Positions 1-13,678 are shown, numbered from the stretch's first letter. The stretch is DNA of 64,000 nucleotides from Pteria penguin (GCA_035048485.1 CM068583.1:18761341-18825340), one strand, 5' to 3'. Numbers and translations: made by a program. The notes: generated from the sequence alone by a model not told the origin.

Positions 1-1862
1 ATTCATTTAGATTAGATCTTCCCCCAAGAAGTAAAATCTACTCTAGAGTTGAATTTCCCCATTGAGACATGGGACATCATAGTGTATGACACATTCCCTG
101 TAAAGACAAAAGAAATTCATAGGGTCAAGGTCAAAGTCAAACCTGAGGGTTGAGGCTTATATGTACCTGCAATCAGGTCCTCTCACCAAGATCTATCTCC
201 CTTTTGTGTTTGAATTTGGTACACTTAATAGTATTGTACAAAGTAGTCTATCTAAGAATGAGGTTTTTCGCTTAGATCCAAGATATCAAAGTTATTCCTA
301 TTTGGGTCAAAATCAAATGTCTAGGTCAAAAGTGTTGAATCAAAATTCTTGTCAAAAGGAATCTTCGATGTATCAGAGCCCGGTCACTTACAGTTCAAAA
401 GATTATGTAAAATAGTCCAGGGTCCAAAGTCAAGGTCAATAGATCAGAAGTCATGGTCCCAAAAGAAAAGTCTATGTGTGTCGACCGGCGAACTGAAAAC
501 TGTGTTAAATCTTGAACGATTACAGTTGTCAATATTTTCAAATGTTCGAGAAGATGTGTGAATGGTCGTCTATCAGGTTTAGTCCTTTCGCCTTGTCAGA
601 GATCTTATTTTCTTGACTTTTGTCCTACCAACCAACCACTCAATAGAGACAGATGGTGTGGGGGCTTTGTGGTTGCGTAAAAATTTGACGATGATAAGCT
701 TTAAACAAGAAAAAAAATAAACACAAAACGAGAGAAGGAGAGATGAGACGGGGGTTCACACGATGGAATAAAACAGGCTAGATCAATAATTATCAAGGAA
801 TAGTGGAATGAAACATACATGTATATAAAAGAGAAAGGAATGTGGCAAAAAGGGAGGGGGCGATTCTACTCTAGGGGGAAATACTACTCTATAACTAGTT
901 GTAGATACAAATTAACCTCCCCCCCCCCCCCCCGGAAAAATGACTCTAGAGGGTGGGGGGGGGGACTTACCTGGGGAAAGCCTACTCTATAACACCGGGA
1001 CCTCTCGATCACGAGCCGAGCACCTTATCCACTAAGCCACACCGGCTTGATTAACTCGTAGCCTACTCGCTGATAAAATCACTATCCCTACAAACACCAA
1101 CACAGACACCAGGAAGAAGGTAAAACACTGCCATTTAATATCCAATATGTAGCATAGAGCAAGGCTTGATTAAAAGGAAGACAAGCAGATGAACACGGAA
1201 TTACGCTCAACAATTTAAAATATAAGTGCCCTTGCAGGAGCATTTTTTGTAGAAGCACATTTTGTACATGGGGACTGTGTTATCAGGTGCTTTGTATTTC
1301 GAGGTAAAGCCACATTCTGAAACATCTAAAATGATTTCCAAAAATAACTCACCATTCACCTCCAACAAATATAAATACTTCTGGTCGTCTGTTCATTTAA
1401 CAAACATCCAAATACAGAGACGTATATATATATTTCAGTATTACCTGTGAATCAAAATGTTACATGTAATTAAAATTGTTTCTTTACCGTGAAACCAATA
1501 AAAAAAAATACGAAAAATATATGAAAATACATGTACCCGCCCTCTCCCATAAACAGAAATAGAAAGAACTACATTTAATTTAAATGAGTAATAAGTTAAT
1601 GGCCATCAAACCAAATGCACCAAGTCTAGCTAAACTGAAAAGAATCAAGAAAACATGAAATGATATTTTACAGAGCAAAAGCACTCTAATGAAAATATGC
1701 ACGTTCATAAAAAGGGGATATCGAAGTATATGTATTGATGTACTCGTATTGTAATCAAAATCTATAAATTAATGAATAGATAAATAAATAAATTAATTAA
1801 TTGATTATATAAGTAAATAGATAGATAATAAAAGAAAAAAATATTTTGATAAATAAATAAAC
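1..1862. other. Gene-free flank
   Basis: I see no supportable exon here. Positions 118-480 are rich in AGGTCA/GGTCAA half-site words of the kind common in dispersed invertebrate repeats. Homopolymer C and G runs lie near 918-964. The short ORFs on both strands have no recognisable domains, and the rest is AT-rich sequence. Confidence 0.6.
985..1050 (-). mobile_element. tRNA-like SINE head remnant
   Basis: Read on the minus strand, this stretch contains GCCGGTGTGGCTTAGTGGAT, an A-box-like tRNA head, followed by a degenerate B-box region. It matches the head of the longer SINE copies at 3291 and 52932. No body or tail is recognisable, so this is a 5' fragment of an insertion. Confidence 0.5.
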
Positions 1863-2396
1863 CTACCATCTTTGCCAAGTATGCACATCTGATGGAATTT
1901 TGTTCCCTCGGAAGAAATAATGCATAACGCATCCAAGTACAAAGTTCATCATCTAGAATCAGAAGAATATAGAAATTATCTGTAAAATGTTTTGTATGGG
2001 TGATTTGTTTTACTTTATGTCGGGGTCCCCCTTTGCCTGTACTAATTTGTATTGTTTTTACGATTTGTTTTAATATATAATTAATCATTATCTTTTGTTT
2101 TTGATATATTGTCTTATTCAAGCTTGATACATAGAAGCATTACTGCACTTTGTCGAAATAAAATCATAATTATGTTCAATTTGTACCAGTTCTAGATTTT
2201 GAAATTGGGATCGGGAAGTCTCACGAGTCACGTGACGAAAGTTACCAACCCTTAAAATCCATGATATCAAAATAAGCTTTTACCAATTATACATCTGGAT
2301 CACCGGATACAGTACAGGCATCCACTAAGATCCGCAGGAACACAGCTATTTTAGCTTGCTATCCATTTTCATTTTGAAACTCCGAAAACTGCATTT
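1863..2396 (-). pseudogene. Decayed partial duplicate of the adjacent membrane-protein gene
   Basis: Two blocks on the minus strand resemble exons of the intact gene at 2511-5319. The block at 2396-2282 matches exon 1 plus its upstream CGGAGTTT leader: it starts with ATG, soon meets an in-frame TAG, and ends in GTATAATTG followed by GTAAAA, mirroring the parent splice donor. The block at about 1965-1863 matches exon 3: it keeps FVLGC and a VHTWQRW-like end where the parent has FVLGC and VYAWHGW. Copies of exons 2 and 4 are not visible. The order downstream of the intact gene implies a tandem duplication that then decayed. The premature stop and missing exons make a function as this protein unlikely. 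Confidence 0.65.
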
Positions 2397-2510
2397 TGTT
2401 TTTACAAAATGTGTACAAATGCGATTGATAAATGTACAGTTTGAATTCCACTAAAATATTCCAGATCAAGTCCATAAGTACTAGCGGTCGTTGATGATAG
2501 AAGTATTCTC

Positions 2511-5319
<2,809 letters not shown>

Positions 5320-5685
5320 GATGAAAACTCCGAGGATTACGCCTTGTACAACTGGACTGTAACAACGCGTAACTAAACGACGCCAAAGTACACTGTGACG
5401 TCATACATAGATTCACACTAGACCGCCATCTATTGTTAGTTCCGATCTCTACGAAAAGTTTGGTAACTCTTTTTAGTCATTCATTTAACCGATTCTCTTT
5501 AAGTTATCATTATGTTCTGGATTTAATTTCTATGTTCAATGAGAAATTACATCAGGTACAAACATAAATTATCTTAAAGTTATCATTTATGAACTACCAT
5601 ATATTTTGTTGAATCATATGACGCTCATGTGTTTAAAATGCTTTTTTTTTACTGTTGGCTAGGCATTAATGCTGTACATAGGGTT

Positions 5686-5853
5686 CCTCAATTTTAAAGA
5701 CCTCTTTCCTTTTATAGCAAATAGATTAAACTTCCCTCCAAATTCATCACGTCATAATGTAATTTAATTAATGTCATTTTGATCGATTTGGAGGGAACGT
5801 TAATGACTCTGTCGTCCAATTTTACAGCTCTGAAAGAGGTCTTTTAAAATTAG
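5686..5853. mobile_element. Short inverted-repeat element (MITE-like)
   Basis: The outer arms carry ATTTTAAAGACCTCTTT on the left and AAAGAGGTCTTTTAAAAT on the right. The inner arms carry CTTCCCTCCAAAT and ATTTGGAGGGAACG. The total is about 168 bp with no ORF. A related core (ATTTGGAGGGAACATTAAT) occurs near 37240. It is probably a non-autonomous DNA transposon; the target duplication was not resolved. Confidence 0.6.
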
Positions 5854-6483
5854 AGTTTAGATCCGCTCACGATGATCGCTTCTGTGAAGCTCTGTTGTCC
5901 GTGTAAATTTGTTCTGTTCTATTGAACTTTATTGCCCCTCGGATTTTGTGAACTTTACGACTTTTTGTCAACTTTTGATTGTTTGATTTTGGTTGTTTGT
6001 TTGTTTTTGTTTTGTTTTTGGGGTTTTTTACTTCATTTTGTTCAGGATATCCCATATAACTTTATTCTGAGTTGTAAGTTTATTTTCATATATGCGGAGA
6101 AATTATAATTATTGGAAAAGTGTATTTAGCATTGGTGGAAAAGTTTAGAAGCCACATAGATAGATTATTTCATTTGCTCTCACAGTGATTCGAACCCAGA
6201 CATTTAGCAATTGGCTTGAATGTTTTTGATTGTTCTATATTTTGTTCTGTTTTGTCCTCGTGTGTGTATGTGTGTGTAGGTGTGTGTGAGAGAGAGAGAG
6301 TGAAAAAAGTGGGGTTCTTGGGCACAACATTGAATGTGTTTTGCGAATAATAGAGCATTGTTCCCAACCAACTCAATCTTTCCCCACCAGTGTTTTGCTT
6401 TTAAGAGGAATAATCAGCTCGCCTGCGTCGAAGGATATTGTCATAGCGTGTTGTTCTTTGTCGTCGTACGTCTTACACTTTTC

Positions 6484-7350
6484 ACATATTCGACCTCTCC
6501 TCTGCAATTGCCTTACAGAATTTCACCAAGCCTTACTCGAAGTAAGTACTCAAGATCCTCTACCAAGTTTGCGTTTTCGACCCGATCCCTGGTTCAAAAC
6601 GGCCGCCATAGGCTCTGATTGGCTAAGACATTTTCAACTTCTCAAAAACTGCTGTACAGAATGTCCACAAACCTTATAGGAAGTAATTATTCAAGGTCCT
6701 CTACCAACTTTGTGTTTTTCGACCTATTCCGTAATCCAAGATGGCCACCATGGGCCCTGATTGGGTGACACATTTTTTGCTTGTTCTCTGCAACCGCTTT
6801 ACAAAATTTCAACGAAACTTACAGGAAGTAAGTACTCAAGGTTCTCTACCAAGTCTGTATTATCCTGGATGGCCGTTATGGAGCCTGATCAGTTGACACA
6901 TTTTCGACGAGTCCCTCATTACAGCTTCCTAAAACTTCACCAGACCTAACAAGAAATAAGTAATCAAAGTCCTCAAGTTTATGTTTTTCGATCCAATCTG
7001 TAATCCAAGATGGACGCAATGGGCTCTGATTGGTTGACACACTTTCGACTTCCCCCGTGCAACCGCTGCACAGAATGTCACTATACCTGACAGGAAGTAA
7101 GTACTCAAGGTCCGCTACCAAAATTATGTCTTTCGACCTGATTCATCGTCCAAGGACTTTGATTGGCTAATATATTTTCGACTTCTCTTTAACTGCTTCG
7201 CATAATTTTACCAAATCTGGTGGGAAGAAAGGACTCAAGGTACTCTACCAAACGTATCTTTCGACCTGATCTATCATCCAAGATGGCCGCCAAGGGCTTT
7301 GATTGACTGATAAATTTTCACCTTCTTTTCATTAATGGCTTCACAGAATG
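6484..7350. repeat. Degenerate tandem array, unit about 130-146 bp
   Basis: Six diverged copies are marked by GGAAGTAAGTACTCAAGGTC at about 6540, 6680, 6825, 6955, 7095 and 7225. Most also carry CCAAGATGGCCGCC and GGGCTCTGATTGG. The spacing varies, as in an old array. ORFs through it are broken and of unlike frame, so I treat it as non-coding. Confidence 0.75.
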
Positions 7351-7940
7351 TTAAGGTGTTAAGGTAACAGATTTTTTTTTTTATTCTTGAAACACCTTAA
7401 AAGTATGTTTATGTTAACTTTTTACCAATGCATTATTTTTAAGTATATCTTTATAGATAAGTCCGGTGGAGGAAAAGTAAAAGATAAATTTGTATTCATA
7501 TTTCCCTTTCCATGTTAAGAATCACGAATCGGTTGTAGAAATAAAAAATGATGATATTATCTTTACATTGATCTTACCTAAAACGTTGAATACAATACAT
7601 GAAAACTTGGTTCAAAGTCGCGAATTTCCGTAAAATAAATTCCAATGCATAATCTTTTTCTACGTCGTATGGAAATTATTTTCGGACGCGTTGTGTATAT
7701 ATAAAGTGTTCAGTGTTCATGTCAGTACTGACATGGAATATATATGTGCATATTTCTAAACTTATTGTAATGAAAGTTTGTAATCTGTTTTAAAATGCTA
7801 AGAAATATCTTCCTTTAGTTCGAATTTCCGGACTATTTTGAGTTTCCACAGATTCGACCTCGATCATCACCGAAGAAATATTTTTTGTCATAATACGCAT
7901 CTGATTAATAAATTGTTTTAAAAATTATTACTCAGAGAGC
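7351..7940. other. No feature seen
   Basis: An AT-rich stretch between two tandem arrays, with no recognisable exon, repeat family or RNA gene. Confidence 0.5.
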
Positions 7941-8354
7941 CAGAACATTTGTCAGGACGCCGAGGATACGACACCGCGGATAAGACACCGAGGACAAGAT
8001 GCCGAGGATAAGACACTGAGGACAGGACTCCGATGATAATACACCGAGGACAGGACGCTGAGGATAAGACACAGGACAGAACACCGAGGATAGGACGCCG
8101 AGGATAAGACACTGAGGATAGGAAGCCGAGGATAAGACACCGATGATATGACGCTGAGGATAAGACACAGGACAGGACACCGAGGATAAGATACTGAGGA
8201 TAGGAAGCAGAGGATAAGACACCGAGGACAGGGCGCCGAGGATAAGACACCAAAGGAAGGACGCCGAGGATGAGACCTAGGCAGGACCCCAATGATAAGA
8301 CACCGAGGACAGGACCCCGAGGACAGGGTGTCGAGGATAAGACACCGAGGACAT
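7941..8354. repeat. Minisatellite of GATAAGACACCGAGGACAGG-like units
   Basis: Imperfect units of about 12-15 bp, alternating GAGGATAAGACACC and GAGGACAGGACGCC. All three minus frames stay partly open and read as SYPR/VLG repeats, as expected for a short-period array, so these ORFs are not taken as genes. The LTR retrotransposon is inserted at its right end, and a fragment of repeat (GACATGACGCGGAGGA) continues on the far side at 12823. Confidence 0.9.
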
Positions 8355-8561
8355 TGTCATGATATTTAATTGGACATTCATCTTAATTACCGTCCGCAGA
8401 GAGCGACTCCGTGTTATCATCAACTCTGTTAACCTCGGCTGAACTCCATCACCAATTAATCACATTTGATATTTACCAGAACCTTTACATTGTTGTTATA
8501 TTGTATGCTTTTGTTAAATAAAGCGCATTCCATCCAAGTAGCTTGTTCTGTTCATATTAAA
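8355..8561 (+). repeat. 5' LTR
   Basis: Begins TGTCATGATATTTAATTGG and ends in CATATTAAA. It contains an AATAAA polyadenylation hexamer in GTTAAATAAAGCGC near the 3' part. The terminal dinucleotides are TG...AA rather than the usual TG...CA. Confidence 0.93.
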
Positions 8562-8573
8562 TGGTGTCAGAAT
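8562..8573 (+). other. Primer-binding site, tRNA-Leu type
   Basis: TGGTGTCAGAA starts at the first base after the LTR. It is complementary to the 3' end (TTCTGACACCA) of many animal leucine tRNAs as I recall them, with the match broken after about 11 bases. It overlaps the gag start codon region. Confidence 0.75.
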
Positions 8574-11500
8574 GGAGAAATTACCTCCGCCACCTATTCT
8601 CTCTTTAGAAGGAAATTTAAAGGAAAATTGGCGAAAATTCAGTCAATTGTTCAACATATATATGGCGGCAACAGGAGTCGACAAAAAAGATGATAGTGTG
8701 AAAACAAACACATTATTACATCTTATCGGTCCAGATTCGGTTGAAATTTATAATACCTTCGAATTTGCCAGCGAAGAGGACAAAATGAAACTAGAGCCAG
8801 TAATGGAGAAGTTTGCCGAGTACTGTAATCCGAGAAAAAATGTGATATTCGAAAGACATATTTTCAACTCGAGATGCCAACAAGTATCGGAATGTATCGA
8901 CAATTATGTAACAGATCTCAAAATGAAAGCCAAGTCTTGTGAATTCGGAGAACTCAAAGACACGCTAATAAGAGATAGAATTGTTGGCGGAATTAAAAAT
9001 GACAGTGTTAGAAGCAGGTTGCTGAGAACTTTGGACTTAACACTTGAAAAAGCAGTTGAAATATGCAGGGCCGCAGAAGCTACTGAAAATCAAATGAAAG
9101 TGATGGCTGAAGGTGGAGATCAAACAGAAAGCGTTAATATTGTCAAAGGAAAACAAAGAAAACAGTCTGGTTTGATTAAAAATTGTAATAAATGTGGAAA
9201 TAGTCACGAAAAAAGAAAATGTCCAGCGTTCGGACAGGAATGTTACAATTGCCACAAAGCGAATCACTTTTCAAAAATGTGTCGAGAGAAAAAAGACGCA
9301 AAGAAAAAGAAGAAAGGTAAAAAACAAAATAAACCAAATGTGGATGCCATAGAAACAAGCGATGAGTCGGACGCGAGTGATGAATACTTCATAAATGCAA
9401 TAAATAAGGAAAATAAAAAGTCTGACAAAGAATGGAACGTGAATCTGAAAATAGGAACAAAAGTTTTGAAGACAAAAATTGATACTGGAGCACAAGTAAA
9501 TGTGATTTCATTGAACACATTCAAATCGCTGTCGAAAGACACTTTGAGAAAATCAAAAGCAAAATTGGTTTCGTACTCAGGTCATAGGATCAAACCGTGT
9601 GGAAAAGTATCACTCACTGTGTCTTATAAAGGGAAATACTATGGTCTAGATTTTCAAGTTGTACAGAAAGATGTTGTACCAGTTCTGGGATTAAAATCGT
9701 GTCTAGAACTTGATTTGATTGCGAGAATCAATGAGGTCAAAGCGGTAAATGACAAAATACTGGACGAATTCCAGGATGTGTTCAAAGGTATCGGATGTCT
9801 CAAAGGAACGCACAAAATAAACGTGGATAAAAGTATAAATCCTGTCGTGCATGCGCCTAGGAAAGTGCCATTCACAATAAAGCGGAAAGTCAAAAAAGAA
9901 TTAGACAAAATGGAAAAGGATCTAATCATTGAGAAAATAAAGGAGCCGACGGAATGGGTCAACTCAATGGTAGTTGTCGAAAAACCAAATAAGGTAAGAA
10001 TTTGCCTAGACCCCAGAGATCTTAACAAAGCTGTGAAACGTGAACATTTTCCAATGAAAACTGTTGACGAAGTAGCATCAAAAGTAGCTGGAGCAAAAAT
10101 ATTCAGTAAATTAGATGCTTCCTCTGGATTTTATCACTTAAAATTGGATGAAGAAAGTTCTAAACTCACAACATTTAATACGCCATTTGGGAGATATAAA
10201 TATCTCAGGATGCCAATGGGTATAAATAGTGTTCCGGAAATATTTCAGAGGACAATTTCACAGTTATATGAAGACATAGAGGGGTGCGAAATAATAATGG
10301 ATGACATTCTGGTCTGGGGAAAAAACGAAAAACAGCACAATGAGAGGCTAAAACAAGTACTCGAGAGAACCAGAAAAATAAATTTGAGACTTAACAAAGA
10401 AAAATGCAAAATCGGGCTGACTGAAGTGAAATACATTGGGCATATTTTCTGTCAGGAAGGAATGAAACCTGATCCAGACAAGGTGAGAGCAATTAATGAT
10501 ATGAAAACTCCAAAATATAAAAAAGAGCTGCAACGTTTCATGGGAATGGTAAATTATGTTGGGAAATTCATACCTAATTTGTCAACAATAAACAAACCAT
10601 GGCGTACACTTCTTGAAAAGGATATTCAATGGCATTGGGAAGAGAGACATGAAAGCTGCTATAACAAGCTAAAACAAGCTTTAGTAAACGCACCACTTTT
10701 GCGTTATTATGACGTCAACAAAAGTGTTATTTTGTCAGTGGATTCATCGTCAGAAGGTATAGGAGCTTGCCTAATGCAGAATTCACAACCTGTCAGTTAC
10801 GCATCGAAATCCTTATCGGAAGCAGAGAAAAATTATAGTCAAATTGAAAAAGAACTACTCGCAATAGTATTTGGATGCGTGAAATATCATCAGTACGTAT
10901 ATGGTAAAAGAATTGAAATAGAAACGGATCACAAACCCTTAGAGAGTTTGTTTCGAAAACCGTTAGCAACAGCGCCTCCTCGAATTCAAAGAATGATGCT
11001 TAGAGTCCAAATGTACGACTTGAATGTAAAGTACAAACCGGGAAAGGATCTTTATATAGCCGATACTCTGAGTAGATCAACGAGGAAGGATGCGGGAGAA
11101 ATAGACAATACTGTTGATAAATTTGAAGTCCATACTCTTGAATATATGCCAATATCGGATAGAAAAATGACAATTTTTAAAACCGAAACAGAAAAGGATC
11201 CGTCACTTCAACAGCTTAAACAAACAGTTATAGAAGGTTGGCCTGAACATAAATCGGAATGCAGCAATGCTGTCAAACCGTACTGGAATTTCAGGGATGA
11301 AATCGGATACTACAAAGGCTACCTAACGAAAAATAAAAGATTGATCGTGCCGAATGCACTGCAAAAGGACATGCTAAGTCAATTACATAGTTCTCACATG
11401 GGAATAGAGAAAACCAAGCGAAGAGCGAGGGACATACTATTTTGGCCTGGCATGAATAGAGAAATTTCGGAGTTGGTTCTTAATTGCAATGTATGCAATC

Positions 11501-12429
11501 GTTTCCGAAATTCACAGCAGAAGGAACCGTTACTTCAACATGACTTTCCAGAGAGGCCATGGCAAAAGGTTGGAACTGATCTTTTCGAACTTGACCGTGA
11601 AAATTATCTGATTATTGTGGATTATTATTCAAAATTCTTTGAAGTTTGTAAGCCGAAAACAACGTCGAGTATGCACGTAATAAGGAAAATCAAAGAAGCA
11701 TTTGCTAGATACGGGATACCGGAAGAAGTTGTTAGTGACAACGGACCGCAATATGCGAGCACCGACTTTAAGAAATTTGCGAAATCCTACAATTTCAAAC
11801 ATGTAACAAGTTCACCGCGCTATCCTCAGTCAAATGGTATGGTGGAAAGAACAATCCAAACAATCAAAAACATTCTAAAGAAATCAAAAGCTGATTGCCA
11901 AGATCCATATTTAGTTTTATTAGAGTTAAGAAACACTCCGATAGATGACCAAGATTCACCAGCACAATTGATGTTTGGACGTAGAACTAAAACCCTAATT
12001 CCTATAAACCCGCAACAGTTGAAACCGCAAAAGGTAAACAATAAAATCATTATGAGAAAATTCCGTCAAAAAGCCGAAAAACAAAAATACTATCACGACA
12101 GAAACGCAAAACCATTGAAAGATCTTGAACCAGGAGACAATGTCAGAGTTAAAACTGGAAATGAACGAGAATGGACAAAAGGAACAATTGTTTCAAAATC
12201 CGCTGAGCCTAGATCTTACATCGTGAAAGTAAACAACAAAACATTGCATAGAAATCGTAGACATATCATGAAAACTCAAAGTGAAAAACATACGGAAATA
12301 GATCATGACGAACTAGATGATGTGTTACCCGATCCAAGCGAAAATCAAATAAACAATAGTCGCGAACACGGAAAATCAAGATACGGTCGAACAATTAAAC
12401 CTACTAAACGATTGATTGAAGATATGTAA
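8572..12429 (+). CDS. Gag-pol polyprotein of the Ty3/Gypsy element
   Basis: A single 1285-residue frame starts at the ATG next to the primer-binding site. The gag portion (about 1-200) leads to two zinc knuckles: C205-C217 (CX2CX3HX4C, one residue short in the middle) and C224-C237 (CX2CX4HX4C). A lysine-rich linker follows. The aspartic protease motif is D304-T-G-A. Reverse transcriptase carries D515 (KLDASSGF) and the D577-D578 pair in IIMDDILVW, so the residue before DD is Met. RNase H carries D724 and D786 (ETDHKPL). Integrase has an HHCC-type zinc region followed by D1003, D1056 (SDNGPQ) and E1092, a DD35E spacing. All catalytic residues checked are present. Gag and pol are in one frame, so no frameshift is needed. 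Confidence 0.95.
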   Translation: MEKLPPPPILSLEGNLKENWRKFSQLFNIYMAATGVDKKDDSVKTNTLLHLIGPDSVEIYNTFEFASEEDKMKLEPVMEKFAEYCNPRKNVIFERHIFNSRCQQVSECIDNYVTDLKMKAKSCEFGELKDTLIRDRIVGGIKNDSVRSRLLRTLDLTLEKAVEICRAAEATENQMKVMAEGGDQTESVNIVKGKQRKQSGLIKNCNKCGNSHEKRKCPAFGQECYNCHKANHFSKMCREKKDAKKKKKGKKQNKPNVDAIETSDESDASDEYFINAINKENKKSDKEWNVNLKIGTKVLKTKIDTGAQVNVISLNTFKSLSKDTLRKSKAKLVSYSGHRIKPCGKVSLTVSYKGKYYGLDFQVVQKDVVPVLGLKSCLELDLIARINEVKAVNDKILDEFQDVFKGIGCLKGTHKINVDKSINPVVHAPRKVPFTIKRKVKKELDKMEKDLIIEKIKEPTEWVNSMVVVEKPNKVRICLDPRDLNKAVKREHFPMKTVDEVASKVAGAKIFSKLDASSGFYHLKLDEESSKLTTFNTPFGRYKYLRMPMGINSVPEIFQRTISQLYEDIEGCEIIMDDILVWGKNEKQHNERLKQVLERTRKINLRLNKEKCKIGLTEVKYIGHIFCQEGMKPDPDKVRAINDMKTPKYKKELQRFMGMVNYVGKFIPNLSTINKPWRTLLEKDIQWHWEERHESCYNKLKQALVNAPLLRYYDVNKSVILSVDSSSEGIGACLMQNSQPVSYASKSLSEAEKNYSQIEKELLAIVFGCVKYHQYVYGKRIEIETDHKPLESLFRKPLATAPPRIQRMMLRVQMYDLNVKYKPGKDLYIADTLSRSTRKDAGEIDNTVDKFEVHTLEYMPISDRKMTIFKTETEKDPSLQQLKQTVIEGWPEHKSECSNAVKPYWNFRDEIGYYKGYLTKNKRLIVPNALQKDMLSQLHSSHMGIEKTKRRARDILFWPGMNREISELVLNCNVCNRFRNSQQKEPLLQHDFPERPWQKVGTDLFELDRENYLIIVDYYSKFFEVCKPKTTSSMHVIRKIKEAFARYGIPEEVVSDNGPQYASTDFKKFAKSYNFKHVTSSPRYPQSNGMVERTIQTIKNILKKSKADCQDPYLVLLELRNTPIDDQDSPAQLMFGRRTKTLIPINPQQLKPQKVNNKIIMRKFRQKAEKQKYYHDRNAKPLKDLEPGDNVRVKTGNEREWTKGTIVSKSAEPRSYIVKVNNKTLHRNRRHIMKTQSEKHTEIDHDELDDVLPDPSENQINNSREHGKSRYGRTIKPTKRLIEDM

Positions 12430-12602
12430 GAACTTATGGTAAAGATAAGTTCCAACGATGAGTCAAGTGCTAGAAACCTCTGACTCTAATGTATATAAGT
12501 TTGATTTAGATTTAGATTTAATTTTGTAGCTTTATACTCTAAAATAGGAATGCTTCAGAATTCAGACATTCTTTAATAAACTGAAAATTAATTTTGTTTG
12601 GA

Positions 12603-12615
12603 CTTGGGAAGGAGA
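12603..12615 (+). other. Polypurine tract
   Basis: A purine-rich stretch around TTGGGAAGGAGA directly abuts the 3' LTR, where second-strand priming is expected in LTR elements. Confidence 0.6.
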
Positions 12616-12822
12616 TGTCATGATATTTAATTGGACATTCATCTTAATTACCGTCCGCAGAGAGCGACTCCGTGTTATCATCAACTCTGTTAACCTCGGC
12701 TGAACTCCATCACCAATTAATCACATTTGATATTTACCAGAACCTTTACATTGTTGTTATATTGTATGCTTTTGTTAAATAAAGCGCATTCCATCCAAGT
12801 AGCTTGTTCTGTTCATATTAAA
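12616..12822 (+). repeat. 3' LTR
   Basis: 207 bp, and on reading indistinguishable from the 5' LTR. It is followed by the GACAT target duplication. Confidence 0.93.
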
Positions 12823-12827
12823 GACAT

Positions 12828-13145
12828 GACGCGGAGGAGTCGTAGGTGAGGCTTGAACTCTTGGTCCCGAGCCAAGCACGCAGCTTACTGAGTTCCGACA
12901 GGTTAAGAAATGGGGAGTTCGTGTTTCGCAAAATTCAGGCTCATGACTGATGTTTACGATTGAACTAATTTACGAACCCCCCCCCCCCCCCCCCCCCAAG
13001 CACCACGTCTAACATTCATTCATTTTATTTACTTTTGTATGCTTTATTATATAAATTTCACCCTTGAGTATAGTAAGGACTTGTCTCCCTTTAAATCCTT
13101 AAATTTTATTAGTCATAGATTTTGGTCTGAAACAAAGGGAAAGTT
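12828..13145. other. Intergenic, remnants only
   Basis: A few minisatellite-like bases continue from the left flank. An antisense tRNA-like stretch sits near 12840-12900, and a run of 21 C residues lies at about 12977-12997. No gene is seen. Confidence 0.5.
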
Positions 13146-13430
13146 TGGTCCGGTGGTATCGCACTGAATTTTGCATATGAGGACTTAGTTCGATTCCGGC
13201 TTTCGACTCGGATATTTCTATGGAGTTTATCGTATTCTGACATCGCCCCATCTGTCCTTCTGAGTAGACAGTGTAAACGTAGGCCCCGTGCCACAATATC
13301 AATGTACGTTGGCACGTAAAAAATCCCTCACTGCTTCGGGTGGGCCCGTAGCGTAGGACAAAATTGTGAAGTAATGCACCAGACAGGTGCCGCCACTATA
13401 TAAGTGGAGTGGCATAAAACAAATTGTAAA
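13146..13430 (+). mobile_element. tRNA-derived SINE, family A, diverged
   Basis: Shares GGTCCGGTGGTATCGCACTG in the head and TCACTGCTTCGGGTGGGCCC in the body with the copy at 3291, ending in a GGCATAAAACAAATTG-like tail. It has many substitutions and small insertions, so it is an older copy. It ends about 390 bp upstream of the CFAP97D2 start codon. Confidence 0.75.
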
Positions 13431-13678
13431 ATAGAATCCGACTTTTAAAAAAATGCATTGATTTAGCCTCTATATTCCGTAAGGATTGTCTCTCTTAGAA
13501 ATCAAACATTTATCTGACGCAGACGGGCACCTGTTGTTTTTAATTTTCATTATCTATCTTTCCATCACGAATGAATTATATGTTACTGCTATCTTTGTAT
13601 ATACCACTCATATAAAAATTATTTAGTATAAATCATATGCTATTGAATAGTGCCAGTTTATATTTAGAAGCGGAACTT

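Larger units (their letters stand above)
8355..12822 (+). mobile_element. Complete Ty3/Gypsy LTR retrotransposon
   Basis: The element is 4468 bp, with 207-bp LTRs at 8355-8561 and 12616-12822 that appear identical base for base on reading. A primer-binding site follows immediately, and one uninterrupted gag-pol frame fills most of the interior. A purine-rich tract (GGGAAGGAG) precedes the 3' LTR. The 5-bp target duplication GACAT lies at 8350-8354 and 12823-12827. The internal order protease, reverse transcriptase, RNase H, integrase places it in Ty3/Gypsy. No envelope-like frame is seen after pol. The matching LTRs and open frame imply recent insertion into the minisatellite. Confidence 0.95.

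Noticed and set aside
118..480. Nuclear receptor response elements (AGGTCA words)
   Set aside because: Similar words occur in dispersed repeats at 3630, 3790 and 47030, so they are repeat composition, not evidence of a specific regulatory site.
7918..8292. Minus-strand ORFs with SYPR/VLSS repeats
   Set aside because: Three overlapping frames are open because the short-period minisatellite lacks stops; no start or splice context supports translation.
9037..12050. Several antisense ORFs under the retrotransposon
   Set aside because: They are shadows of the intact gag-pol frame on the other strand.
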